Shown: positions 1-11,900 of the stretch, piece by piece
How the letters are laid out: each line of letters opens with the position of its first letter
Position numbering within the stretch: the first letter of the stretch is position 1
Source of the DNA: Gigantopelta aegis
Taxonomy: Eukaryota; Mollusca; Gastropoda; Neomphalida; Peltospiridae
Length of the DNA stretch: 64,000 nt
NCBI RefSeq assembly: GCF_016097555.1
Contig: NC_054701.1
Coordinates: 30,639,118 to 30,703,117, forward strand
Reading direction: 5' to 3'
Notes under the pieces: generated by a model
The model's input: the letters and a program-made list of their open reading frames with translations, nothing else
Told to the model about the DNA's origin: nothing
Database searches by the model: none
Position numbers and translations under genes: made by a program

Positions 1-304
1 ATGGGCATTAATGGTATATAACAATCACATGTACAGTGTTAGTGAATGTAAAATGTATGCCAGCGATTTTCGTTCCTTGTTATAAGATCATGAGTTTAAG
101 GAATTTTCAAAATGTACTTTTTCTGATTTATGACAAAATCAAATGTGTTGATGATTATTGGAGAAAAATGTTACTACAAATGTTATTGTAGAAGGCAAAT
201 TTGTTTATAGTTGTGAGCAATCCTGCACCTGATTATATTACTAATCGGAGCTTATTGCTTATGGAACTTGTGACTTTGAATTTAATGCCATACAAAATGC
301 ATAC
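1..304. other. Intergenic, nothing recognised
   Basis: AT-rich DNA. The only open frame here is short and runs into the dispersed repeat that follows. No splice-site or protein-like pattern was seen. Confidence 0.5.
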
Positions 305-757
305 ATTACTGGTAGTCAGGGATTTATCGAGGTGTTCTGTGGGTCTGAACATAGACTCCTTCCAAACAGTAAGTGGCCCTAAAAAATTCCCAATTTCTAT
401 ACCAAAAATTCCCAGTATATATATTTAATTACATTGTATATCTGTTCTAATAAATTAATTTAACTGGTGTACTGCATCATTCAGTGGCATGAAAAACTAT
501 CCGAAGTATGATTTACTTGCGCTAATTTTCCCAATCTCTGAAAATTACCAATTTTTATACTAAAAATTCCCAGTATATATATATATTTAATTATGTATGT
601 TCTAATAAATTAATTTAACAATTGTGTACTGCATCATTCAGTGGCCTGAAAACATATCCAAAGTATGATTATAACTCATGTTAATTTTCCCAATCCCATC
701 AGTCGTGGGATCCTGGCCACAAATCCTGGATAAATCCCTGTTAGTGTAAATTAATGC
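305..757 (+). repeat. Dispersed repeat G, plus copy
   Basis: The block contains two diverged internal units, each running through 'cccagtatatat' and 'actgcatcattcagtggc' (about 360-500 and 540-660). It is bracketed by two versions of 'gatttatc..g' near 320 and 740. The same sequence occurs in reverse complement at about 38060-38310, where its tip is also the seed of the 123-bp satellite. I see no coding potential and cannot assign a superfamily. Confidence 0.6.
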
Positions 758-878
758 AGTACATTTGAGCTATGAATTCAAAGTTTAATTAAAACAGGCC
801 AGATTTCAATTTGAATTTCTAAGATTATCTTATTTCACATTGGTTAAAGTTACAGCTAAATATTTGAAGTATATTTAC

Positions 879-909
<31 letters not shown>

Positions 910-1939
910 AAAAAAAAAAATGAATAAATTAAACAAAACAAAACAAAACAAAAAGCCCCTGCAATATTTTGATGTACTAATATGTCAATAACTACCTCCA
1001 AAATTTTTGAAAATGGCATATTGTATGACAAATATTTCAGATGTCCTTTTATACGAGTAATCTGTTTTAACTTTCAGTTTGAAAACTCTGGCCCAGAAAC
1101 ATAACATACTAACATTTCAGAATAGTGATAGCTCATTTTAAAATGGCATTGCTTTTTGATCTGTTTGCAAAACCACCCTTAAGCACTATGTTTAAAATAA
1201 AATGATTGGACATACATTCTGAGTGCTATAATTGACCTAATGAATTCTTCATGCAAGACTTGATAGTTTCATGAAATCATCATGAAATCATGAAAACAAT
1301 CAGAACTAGTATTTGTACAACCCCTCACCCAGCTCTACATCTTATTTACCCCCCCCCCCCCCCCAAATATGTTATAGCTGAAAAGTATTAATATATCCAT
1401 AAAGTTTGCATTGCCTCAGAACTCTTCCCCCCCCCCCAGCTTCTCTAGGTCTAGATATAAATGGAAAACCTCACCTGTGGAGAAAATGTGGGAAAAGTAT
1501 TAATTTATTTATAAACTTTGAAAAAATCTTTTTTTAATTAAAAGGCAAAGCTTTATTCAAATTTGTTTTGGTAATGATTAGTCAAATTCTAAAAATTTCA
1601 AAGCTAAATAACATCACAAAATAAAAGATGAACTTTGTATATATAGTTACAGAAATAATGAAAGAAAGTTTAAAATTCATTAAATGTTTGTTTTTTCAGT
1701 TACTTCTTCAGAATCTACAATATCTAAAGTTCCCTATAGTATTGGAAGATCCATACACAAAGTACTGTAATTCCATGATTAATACTGTTTAGTACCACAG
1801 ATACCCAAAAATCATGAAGTAATTGTGGTATGTATATGATAAAACCATTGGCAAGGAAACCACCCCAGTACTGTTTGATGAGACAAGTTAACCTGATTAT
1901 TATGGATTTCAGATCATTAAAGTTACTTTTTGCTATACT
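758..1939. other. Intergenic, homopolymer-rich
   Basis: No gene seen. The stretch holds poly-A runs at about 880-920 and two poly-C runs near 1350 and 1428. Confidence 0.5.
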
Positions 1940-2200
1940 GGGCCCAATTTCATAAAACATTGTAGGCCTAGTTTTACATGTAAACCTAAATCTACGACTA
2001 AACCACAGTTTTTATTACTATTATAGTTAAAACAAATATAGTTAAAAGTACAAATATTTCATTTTCTTTTGTCCTTAAAATGCTTCATCTTCTGTAATGA
2101 TGTAATTTTCTGTGTGAAATAGATGCCAAACAGATGTAAATGTATGCCCGGTATAACTGCTAGTCACAGACGTAAACTTACGATGTTTTGTGAAATAGGC
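1940..2200. mobile_element. Foldback (MITE-like) element
   Basis: The left end 'ggcccaatttcataaaacat' is mirrored by the right end, whose reverse complement begins 'cctatttcacaaaacatcgt'. About 260 bp lie between the ends, and no transposase frame is present. It looks like a non-autonomous DNA transposon. Its termini resemble those of the foldback at 29138. Confidence 0.55.
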
Positions 2201-2280
2201 TTCTGAGCTTGGCCTCTTACAATATGATTCATCACACCTGGACTATCCTATCTTCATTTGGATTAGTTGTTAGGATATTC

Positions 2281-2431
2281 CAGGGCCTGTGATTATAAAA
2301 CTTCAGCGTCAACTCATATCTATAATGATATCACACACATACAATTTGTATGTCATTGCCATGATGGTGAAGTCACAAACCCTATAAAGTCTTGAGTCTA
2401 GACTCTAATAGTTTTATAATCATGGGGCCTG
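2281..2431. mobile_element. Foldback (MITE-like) element
   Basis: The left arm 'cagggcctgtgattataaaa' pairs with the right arm, whose reverse complement is 'caggccccatgattataaaa'. The element is about 150 bp and has no coding capacity. Confidence 0.55.
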
Positions 2432-2547
2432 AGCTTATAGTATGGGAAGAACGTGCATATACGTGTCGTAAGGGATCATAATAAGTATGTACCTGTTACT
2501 TCATTTCTCAGTTGATAAAACACACTCCCTGGAAATTGGCTTTAAAT

Positions 2548-2790
2548 GAATTAAACATAAACGGGTGTACCAGACAGCTGTGGTGTGGGGTTGGGTGAAG
2601 ATGATGAAAGCCCTCTCATGATTAAGGAATTAAACAGAAGCAGGTGTACCAGACAGGCGTGGGGTGGGGTTGGGTGAAAAAGATGATGAAAGCCCTCTCA
2701 TGATTAAAGAATTAAACAGAAGCAGGTGTACCAGACAGGCGTGGTGTGGGGTTGGGTGAAGATGATGAAAGCCCTCTTATGATTAAGGAA
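2548..2790. repeat. Tandem repeat, 3 x about 80 bp
   Basis: Three consecutive units begin at 2548, 2627 and 2709 with 'gaattaaac' and share 'gtgtaccagacag' and 'gatgatgaaagccctct'. The spacings are 79 and 82 bp. Copies are highly similar, so this is a recent local duplication. No frame is maintained. Confidence 0.85.
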
Positions 2791-3518
2791 TTTTTTCAAT
2801 TTGCACAACACAGACTGATTTAAATTTTGTGTTTAGGGCGGTCTTTATAATATTAGTACAATTGTATTATTTGGGGAGAGGAGGGATGATGTTATTGCTT
2901 GAGGTGGGTTAAATGCTGTCTACCATATATGTGATTGGTTTCTCTAACGATTGCTATTTTATTCTACATATAGTATTTTTCTAGAAATTGGAGTAATTAA
3001 AAAACATTCATGACAGATTCCTTCAAAATAGTCCCCTCCCCTTTGTAGTGTGCCAATATTCAGACATAGTGTTGAAGGTCATAACTTTTCCAAAGGTATT
3101 TTCAACTTTTGAACTTGTCACAAGTTCCATAACTGGAATACAATATTTCTGTGATATTTGTAAAGGAAATGTCCATCAACTGTCATAACCTTTGCATTGA
3201 GTTATTATGCAGTAGGCTTTATTGATTGTGTTAAATACTGCACTGCAGCAAATGGTCAGTTATGATGATTGTGCAAATAAAATCTTTAAAATCAATTCAC
3301 CCAATATTTCTTTATTTATGCAAATATGTTTTGTAAATACAAACATGAAAAATAAAACTATTTAATATTTCTTCATTTCTGTTTTGAGTTTAGTGTTCTT
3401 CACTGAGGTCTGCCAGAAATGTTTAGGAATTTTGCATTACAGAGAAGCAGAGCAAAGAGTTTAAAGTTTGTTTCTTGTTTAAATAGACCACTAGAACATA
3501 CTGTTTTCTTAATCATAG
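2791..3518. other. Intergenic, nothing recognised
   Basis: AT-rich DNA without a credible exon or an obvious repeat. Confidence 0.4.
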
Positions 3519-3654
3519 GTGGGGTGGGACATAGTCTAGTAGTAGCCCAGTCGGTCTATGATTGATCCCCATCGCTGTGCCCATTGGGCTATTTTTTGTT
3601 CCAGCCAGTGTTCCACAACTGGTGCAACAAATGCAGTGATATGTAAGTATCCTC
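3519..3654 (+). mobile_element. SINE family A/B, 5' fragment
   Basis: A degenerate head 'gggacatagtctagtagtag' is followed by the 'cccattgggctatt...ccagccagtg' body, then the copy stops. It lies just upstream of the fuller copy at 3702, so the two insertions are side by side. Confidence 0.6.
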
Positions 3655-3701
3655 TTTGAAGAAAGTTGCCCAGTGAGTGACGGCAGCAAGTTTCTCTCAT
3701 T

Positions 3702-4017
3702 ATCTGGGGTGGGATGTTACCTAGTGGTACAGTGCTCGTCTGATGCACGATTGATCTAGGATCAATCCCTGTCGGGGCCCATTGGTTATTTCTCATTCCA
3801 GCCAGTGCTCCACAACTGGTGTAACAAAGGCTGTGGTATATACTATCCTGTCTGTGGGATGGTGCATATAAAAGATCCCTTACTGCTAATCGGAAAGAGT
3901 AGCCCATAAAGTGGCAAGAGGATGTTTCCTCTCTCAATATCTGTGTGGACCGTAACCATATGTCCGACACCATATAACTACATAAAATGTGTTGAGTGCG
4001 TCGTTAAATAAACATTC
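3702..4017 (+). mobile_element. SINE family A, near full length
   Basis: This is the first fuller copy of the main tRNA-derived SINE of the window. The parts are a tRNA-like head with an A box close to TAGCCCAGTGG, a B box close to GGATCGATCC, a body with 'ccattgggctatttctc' and 'ataaaagatcccttgctgc', and a tail ending 'gtgcgtcgttaaataaa'. Family A is defined by the tail containing 'gtccttaaccatatgtctga'. Family B has the same head and body but a tail ending 'gtgctctagtggtgtcgtta'. The copy carries no protein; it would be transcribed by RNA polymerase III and moved by a LINE. Confidence 0.85.
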
Positions 4018-4187
4018 CTACCTTCTTAATAATAGGCTTAAACCGGCATTGGTGGTGGTGGATGTTTGACATTTTTATAATCTTGAAGGAAATGTGCTAC
4101 AGCAAGGGATCTCTTCAAGCACTTTCCCACATACAGAACAACACTACATTTGATATAGGCCTACTAGTCACGGGTCATTGGTTGGGG

Positions 4188-4281
4188 TAAAACACAATCA
4201 AGATGGGTCCACTAAGGAGGTTCGATCCTATGACTAAAACACAATCAAAATGGGTCCACTAAGGAGGTTCGATCCTATGAC
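4188..4281. repeat. Tandem duplication, 2 x about 46 bp
   Basis: Two adjacent units carry 'gggtccactaaggaggttcg' and differ at only a few bases. They contain a B-box-like 'ggttcgatcc', so the unit may derive from a tRNA-like SINE head. Confidence 0.7.
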
Positions 4282-4636
4282 CAAAACACCTTAGATGAGT
4301 GCGGTCCAAGTGACAGAGCTCGACCCCACTTCCCAGATCAAGAAGTAAAATCCAGGAATGGGACACATGTGTAAATGAAAGTGCACACATGTGATCATTT
4401 ATATGCAAATTCTGCAAGCAAGATGGCACATATCCTTCAAAATAGAACCATTCCCTTTGTGTTGTGCCAATAATTTAAGTAATATAATTGAACACTAGTT
4501 GGAATGGGAAACAAAATGCTGATAATAGGAAACCTGATTAAGATGGAGAGTTAAAGAGTATATAGCCCCTGCTCATCGGTTCTTTACAGGTCTTTTTAAT
4601 TATTTATTTTGTTGTTGTTTATACTTATTTTTTTGC

Positions 4637-4884
4637 TTATATCCAATTAAGGTTCAAGTAGGCTACACTGTCCTGGACACACACTCGGCTATCTGGGCTG
4701 TCCATACAAGACAAGGTGTTAGTGATTAGTTGTTTGTGAGTGAGAAGACATTGTGACTTGATATAGTGGCCTTACACCTACCCACCGAGTCGTTAAACTC
4801 TCTCTGTGGGAGCCGGTACCGGGATGCGAACCCAGTACCTACAAGCCTCATGTATAATGGCATAACCACTACACCGCCGAAGCC
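4637..4884 (-). mobile_element. SINE family E
   Basis: This is the first copy of a second tRNA-derived SINE. Read on the minus strand, the head 'ggcttcggcggtgtagtggt' is followed by 'ggtaggtactgggttcgcat', then 'gagttta' and a tail 'aattggatataagc'. Better copies (35955, 40459) show an A box TGGTGCAGTGG that fits the pol III consensus and a B box close to GGTTCGCAGCC. Confidence 0.8.
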
Positions 4885-4954
4885 AATCAAAGCGAATTTA
4901 TTTATTACCGTACATTATGTCTGTTATATGTAAATGTTCAGTGTGTACCTGAAA

Positions 4955-5120
4955 TTACGTCAGGGAATTTCTGTTCTATATTTATCAACCAATCGAAAAA
5001 GGCCCTGTGGTCTAGTTATCTATTTATAAACGGGATATCACTTCAGGAAGTTGAAATATTTCGCTGCAACGTACAAGTTTTTATTGGTGTGACTTATTGG
5101 AGGAAATAGTAATACCCAAA
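4955..5120 (+). promoter_or_regulatory. Likely TMEM43 promoter region
   Basis: The 165 bp before the TMEM43 start codon contain a CRE-like TTACGTCA at 4955-4962, a CCAAT box at 4989-4993 and an ETS-like AGGAAG at 5045-5050. No clear TATA box sits at a fitting distance, and the region is not CpG-rich. These motif matches are short and could be chance; position is the main argument. Confidence 0.35.
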
Positions 5121-5857
5121 ATGTATAGGCAGCAGGTAAATATTACGTGACACCCATTGTCTTTGCATAGTTTTAATACCAAAGACTTGTAACTTCACTT
5201 TAGAATCAAACACAGGTGTTAAAATGATTGTTTGTAGGTACCGTAGTCCGTCCTACAAAGTTACAAACATGTTTTTTTTTTTTTTTTTTTGTAAATAACA
5301 ATTTGTTTAACAAGTGTTTTGGAAATAACAATTTTTTAAAAACTATTTTTGTGTGCAAGTTAGAAAACAGTCGATTATTTTTTAAATTGCACACTACAAT
5401 AGCATTTGTGTGTTTTTAATTTCCAAAACACTTCCACTTTTCTGTTTCTGTTAAATGGAACTGGAATTATTAACCCTCCCCCCTCCCCCCAAACCCCTCC
5501 CTCCAAATCCCACATTGTTCATGAAGGCTGGGATATAAATGTTTCAAGCATGAGGGCAATGCCATCCCACCCCCAGCGAAAAATTATTTTTACTCCATAT
5601 TAGATACGGTATATTTTAAGTCAACAGGTAGCAATAAGTTTCACAAATTACCCATTACCCAGATATACCATTCAAACAATCCTATAGTAGGGTCTGTATG
5701 TGTTAATGACAGGCAAGAACGTCCAGAATGTACTACGGTCCTGACATTTGGCTAAATATGTTTTTTGGTGTCAGTGGCTTCGGTGGTGTAGCTGTTAAGC
5801 TATTGGACATGATATTTAACATCTTGAACATGAAAGTGATTTTGAACACACAAAAAA

Positions 5858-5939
<82 letters not shown>

Positions 5940-8900
5940 GGGGGGAGGGAGAGAGAGAGAGAGAGAGGGGGAGAGGGAGAGGGAGACAGAGTAAGTAACT
6001 AAAATCATGACTTGGACATTCTCTACGTACAACACAATTGTCGATGTACTACAAATAATTTCTTTAGTTGTTTTGTCAGTAGGAGCGGGATGTAGCTCAG
6101 TGGTACAGCATTTGCCTGATACACCATTGATCTAGGATTCGTGTCGGTGGGCCCATTGGGCTATTTCTCGTTCCAGCCAGTGCTCCACAATTAGTATAAC
6201 AAAGGCTGTGGTATGTACTATCCTATCTGTGGGATGGTGCATATAAAAGATCCCTTGCTGCCAATCGAAAAGAGTAACCCATAAAGTGGGTTTCATCTCT
6301 CAATATCTATGTGGTTCTTAACCATATGTCTGATGCCATATAACTTTAAATAAAATGTGCTGAGTGCATCGTTAAATAAACCATTTCCTTCCTTCCTTTG
6401 TCAGTATTTGTCATAGGACTAATGTAAATCTATGCTGATTACAAATCTGGTTACACGAGCTGGTCAATACCAATTTACCATACCGAGCAAATCTCAAAAT
6501 ACTGAAATTTCGGTGAGACTTAACTCAAGCATGCATTCAATTTTTCTTCCTTGACTTGGAGTATGGGAGCTGTTTAAGATATCATCATGTTGGTAACATA
6601 AATTCACATGCTAAGGGAACTAAAAATTACTTCCCTTGAACTGTTATCGGTGGGGGGGGGGGGGGGGGGGGGAGTTATTGGGAGCAACAGTGATGAAGTC
6701 TGGGGCAGATAACAGTAATTAATGTTAACAAAATTGTGAAAAAGTTGACCATGCCTTAGACAGTGAACACTTAGACTGTATTGTCATTTTAAAAATTGTA
6801 TAAAATTTCCAAGCTTCACATAAATGAAGCAGGGCTTCTAGATTATGGTAGCCCCATATTCAGTGTTGGGCTAGTAAATAACTACTATTGCCATGCCCGA
6901 TGGTTAGTGAAAAAAAAAAAATCAAATGTTGCAGTTAAGTCTTATTTTGTAAATATGAATAACCTGACTCCACCCCCCCCCACCCGCCAATGTTAAGTGT
7001 TTTAAAGCTATATCTGATTTTTTAATATTATTTAGTAAAATTGTATTAACTAAGTAAAGTAGGGCTAATGAATTTTTAATTGTGGCTAGTAAATTTTTAA
7101 AATCACTGATACCATGGCTAGTGGATTTAAAAAAATTTCTAGAAGCCCTGCATGAAAACATCAATAGATGCCAGCAACTGGGAAACCAATTGCTATTCTG
7201 GTCAACTCAACTTCAAAGTTAAGGAGGGGGCTGTGCTTTTGGTGCTCCAGACATACTAGCATTGAAATTATACCTTGTTATTGTCGCAACTTTAAAGAGA
7301 CTAACCCAAGTTTGCTGCTATACTAACTTATTTTCAATTGATAATTAAAAGTATTTTTTTAACCACAAAAATTACATGTTTAATACATTTCCTTACTATA
7401 TTGCCAATATTTTTACATACAATGACATCAGATGCATTCAATGTATAAGCTATTTCATGATGTTAAAAGTATCAAGATGTTATTAAGAGTCTTGAATCTA
7501 GATTATTAGCTATCCTGTTTATTGTAGCCCAAACTGAATTTTTTTATTCTCAGTAATTTTGTATGAATAAAAAAATGTATATTAGGAAATAAAATAAATT
7601 TTTAATTAAGTTAGTTTAAAAAGTATTAGGATGATAATGAAAAACAATACATACTTTTTGTCATTTTAATAACTGTTAGTCAGACACAGACAAAGGCTGT
7701 GAATTCAAATTTAGATTCATTATTTACTCAAACGATATACATGGACAGTCTTGTTAATACATAGTGATTCCACTTTGATCTTGTGTTTAAATATTTGAGA
7801 GACACTTAATTTATTTTAAAATTTAATTTAAATACTTACCTGTAGGCCCCTAAGGTCTCACTACACAGATGTCATCTGCCATTGAAATCCATGTTAAATT
7901 GCCCAACTGCAAATGAAGATTGCCAATAGAACGGGTTCTTGTTGTTACTAACAACATATACCATTGGGAACATACATTATATAAGCATTTATTTTCACTC
8001 CAAAGTGAGAACATTTCCCTCTCAATTTTTGGCTATATGACTGCATCTGGCTGTCGTATCGGTCCGAACAGGTGGTTCATTAACCGATTCACTCCGGCTG
8101 TCTCTTGCACTATACACCCATGTCCCAAAAGGTCAATGCACAATATTACAAAATAACATGGGCAAAATACAGCCAGAAGGCTTACCATTAAACATACATA
8201 TTGTTTTAATTATTCACCATTTCCTAGAAGTGAATATGTGAACCATAACTTGTGTCACAATTAGGAACTGTAATGGACCGTGATGAATGGATTCTCACCC
8301 GGAAGTCATCTGTGTAGTGAGACCCTAATATTTATATTTTTGCTCAACCCTTTACACTGTTTTAATTTAACTTGAATTTCTATATATTGATTTGGTCATC
8401 AATTCCTCCATTCATACATTCGTTCGTTCGTTCGTTCGTTCGTTCGTTCGTTCGTTCGTTCGTTCGTTCGTTCGTTCGTTCGTTCGTTCGTTCGTTCGTT
8501 CGTTCGTTCGTTCGTTCGTTCATTCATTCATTCATTCATGGGGTGAAATGTAGCCCAGTGGTAAAGCACTCGCCTGATGTGTGGTCAGTCTAGGAACAGT
8601 CGCTGTTTGTGGGCCCATGTGGCTATTTTTCATTCAAGCCAGCGTCACAACTGGTATATCAAAGGCATGGTATGTACTATCCTATCAGTGGTCCATGCAT
8701 ATAAGAGATTCCGTGCTACTAACTGAAAAATGCAGCAGGTTTCCTCTCAAAGACTGTTAGAAATACCAAATATTTGACATCCAACAGCTGATGATAAATA
8801 CATCAATGTGCTCTAGTAGTGTCATTAAAGAAAACAAACTTTCACTCACTCATTCACTCACTAACTCACTGACACATTCTCTCATTCATTCATTCATTCA

Positions 8901-11900
8901 TTCACTCATTCATTCTTTCTTTTAATACATATACACAAAAAGATAACAATATCAAGTGTGAATTCAGGATACTTGTCAGATGGTAAATTTCTCACCAAAT
9001 TGTAACCTGTTGAGGTGTGCTCCAGATACTGGCATGTGGCAACCACACTCGGCAAGAAAGTATTCCCGTCATCTGTGTGTGTCCGAGAACCTTTTTACTT
9101 GTGGAATTCTTTTCTAATTTGCAAATCAAGACTTGTTATATACCTTTTTTTTTTTTTTTATCCGTGTGTGTTAAAGGTAAGTGATGATAAACAGATTGGA
9201 TATGGATCATTGACTACAGGTAAATGTCGACATCAACATGTCCAGACTAAAGTGGTTCCAGAACAGTGATTTCTTTTTTATTTCATTTACACTCGAAGCT
9301 CTCCTATTTATAAAAGAGAGAAAAACATTACAACCTGTTCTCTATATACTTTATCATTGAAGCAGTCTTCTGATTGACTGTTCAAGAAGGCTTCTTTGTT
9401 TTTAATCTATGGTCAAGGTACGAAAATAGCTATTTAATCTTTTTATTTCTTTCTTTTTGGGGGGGGGGGGGGTCAAATATGATTTTTATAGTTATGTGTT
9501 AAAATATGATATATTGCACGCATCAATGACAAAAACTGTATTTGACAAAAATAGCCTGTTTATTATGTACTGATTATATAAAATATTAAAAGCCGAAGTT
9601 ATGAAGCCTGTTTTAAAGGCAGGTGTTTAAGCATAGTAAATGTATGTTGTTACACATGTGTAAGTCTAAAATGGGCTTTGTAAATTTGGTCCTATGGTTT
9701 TACTAACAGTCGCTTTCATTTGAGTGGATTAACCCGTTAGAATTCTACTCACACTTTGAGAATCAGTGTAATAGGTTACAATGCTGCTAGGGGTGCAATT
9801 TAGCGAAGTCGGTTGGGTGCTCGCTCGAGGTGCTTGCGTCGCAGGATCGAACCACCTTGGGGGATCCATTCAGCTTATTGGTTTTTTCTCATTCCAACCA
9901 GTGCACCACAACTGGACAAAGGTTGTGGTATGTGTTTTCCTGTCTATGGGAAAGTGCATATAAAAGATCCCTTGCTGCATTAGGAAAAATGTAGCGGGTT
10001 TCCTCTTATGACTACGAGTCAAAATTACCAAATGTTTGACATCCAATAGCCGATGATTAATTCATCAATGTGCTCTAGTGTTGTTGTTAAACAAACCAAA
10101 CTTTAACAACCCTGCTAATATACAGTCTGGGTTTTTAAAAAATCAATTGTTGTAATTTTTAGACATCAATATCATTTTCAGACATAAGTTGTTTAGAGAA
10201 TCAGCATCATAATCCTGTCATGCCGATATATTTCAGTATACAATTTTGTTTTAAAATAAATACTAATAAAGCATGTGTATGTGACTTTGATATATTGTTC
10301 TGTTACATGATTATTTAGTTCATTATAGTCGGGAACTAATCCAAAGTTTGTACTATTTTCAGTATCCAGGTGACCCGGGAATGCACAACATGGGAGGTAA
10401 CTCTCACACACGTGTGTCGTACCGCCACAACCCGACATTCTTTGAGCGTATTGGAAACAGTTTAGTAGGAATCTTAGTTGGACTTGTTATCCTCACTGGA
10501 GCATCCTGTCTTGTTTTCTGGAATGAGGTTTGTTGGTTGACAGGTATTGTATTTCACTAAGTATTAGCCAACTCTGTGACAGGTGCACGTTCAGGGAGTG
10601 AGTTTCAAATTCGAAACCCGTTCGTGCTCAAGCAAATTTTCTTTTTAGTCAGTACATTTTCTGAGGGAGTATGTCTCTGATATGCTGACCCCTTACATGT
10701 AGTTTGTCCCAAAATATGTTGTAGTTTTATTCCCAGAGTCAAATATAATGAAACTTTGTAATCTGATTTCAGGTAAAAAAAAAAGGAAAAAGAGGAAGAA
10801 ATTCATATACATGTATTAGCGGCTTTTCTATTGAACTTTTGTGATTACCTCATAAAAGTTTAGAAAATTTTGCATTTAAAGTCTTGAAGAGTTCCCATTT
10901 AATTTTTGAGAAAATTTATTCATGGCTAAAAGTGCTAGGTACATGAGTGCTCCTGTATTTTTTCTATTTGCGAAGATCAATTTCCTTGTAGTTTTTAGCA
11001 GGCAGGCAGCTAAATACATACTGCGGATATTCAAGTAGTGAACAGCAAGTGAATAAACATGCTACCAATGGATGAAGCTTTATAGTATTAGTTTTACCTA
11101 ATTGTCATTTGTGACTTCATAAATCAAAATTGTTTTTCGCCTCTGTGAATAGAATCAGATCTTTCAACTCATTTGATGTGACGGTGTTGTGATTTCAGTT
11201 GCTACTTTTTATTTTATGTTCAAACATGTGTGCAGGGGGTCGACCCCCTCTCCTTCCACCCCTGCTCAAGAATCTTTAAAAAAAGCACCTTTTCTGACGA
11301 AATATGTTTTACCCCCATCCAACCCATAAACTAAACTTGCCACAGTCTAGACCCCCTTGCTACAATTCCTGTACACACACGCGTGTGATGTTTCATTTTT
11401 AACTTCTGTTACTCATCCTTTCATAATGGAGTGACCCATTTTCCTAAAGTACCAACATGTTTGGTGTTTTGTTAACAGGGTCGTGCTGTCCAAACGGCCA
11501 AGTCACTTGACGAGGGTCTCAGAGTTGTCCTGCCACTCGGTGCAAACGAAGTGGCTTTTGATGAAAACAATGGAAAGCTTGTTCACATCTCTGGACTGCT
11601 CAGAACTGACAAGGTAACAGATGGCATAAATTATTATCTCAGGTTAAATCAAGACTGAATAAATTAAAGGTAACACAAAAATAGTTTTAAGGAGTGAATA
11701 AATTTGTATGTGTGTGATCACTTATTGATGTACACTGGTGATGGACAGAGACATAGGACACAGAACTCCGAAATAACATAATACATAGGACACAGAACTC
11801 TGAAATATCATAATACATAGCACACAGAACTCCGAAATATCATAATACATAGGACACAGAACTCCGAAATAACATAATACATAGCACACAGAACTCCGAC

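Noticed and set aside
3536-3973. 145-codon minus-strand frame, and similar frames at 16116, 30114, 36312, 51649 and 59647
   Set aside because: They are translations of SINE copies; the same peptide fragments recur wherever a SINE A tail lies.
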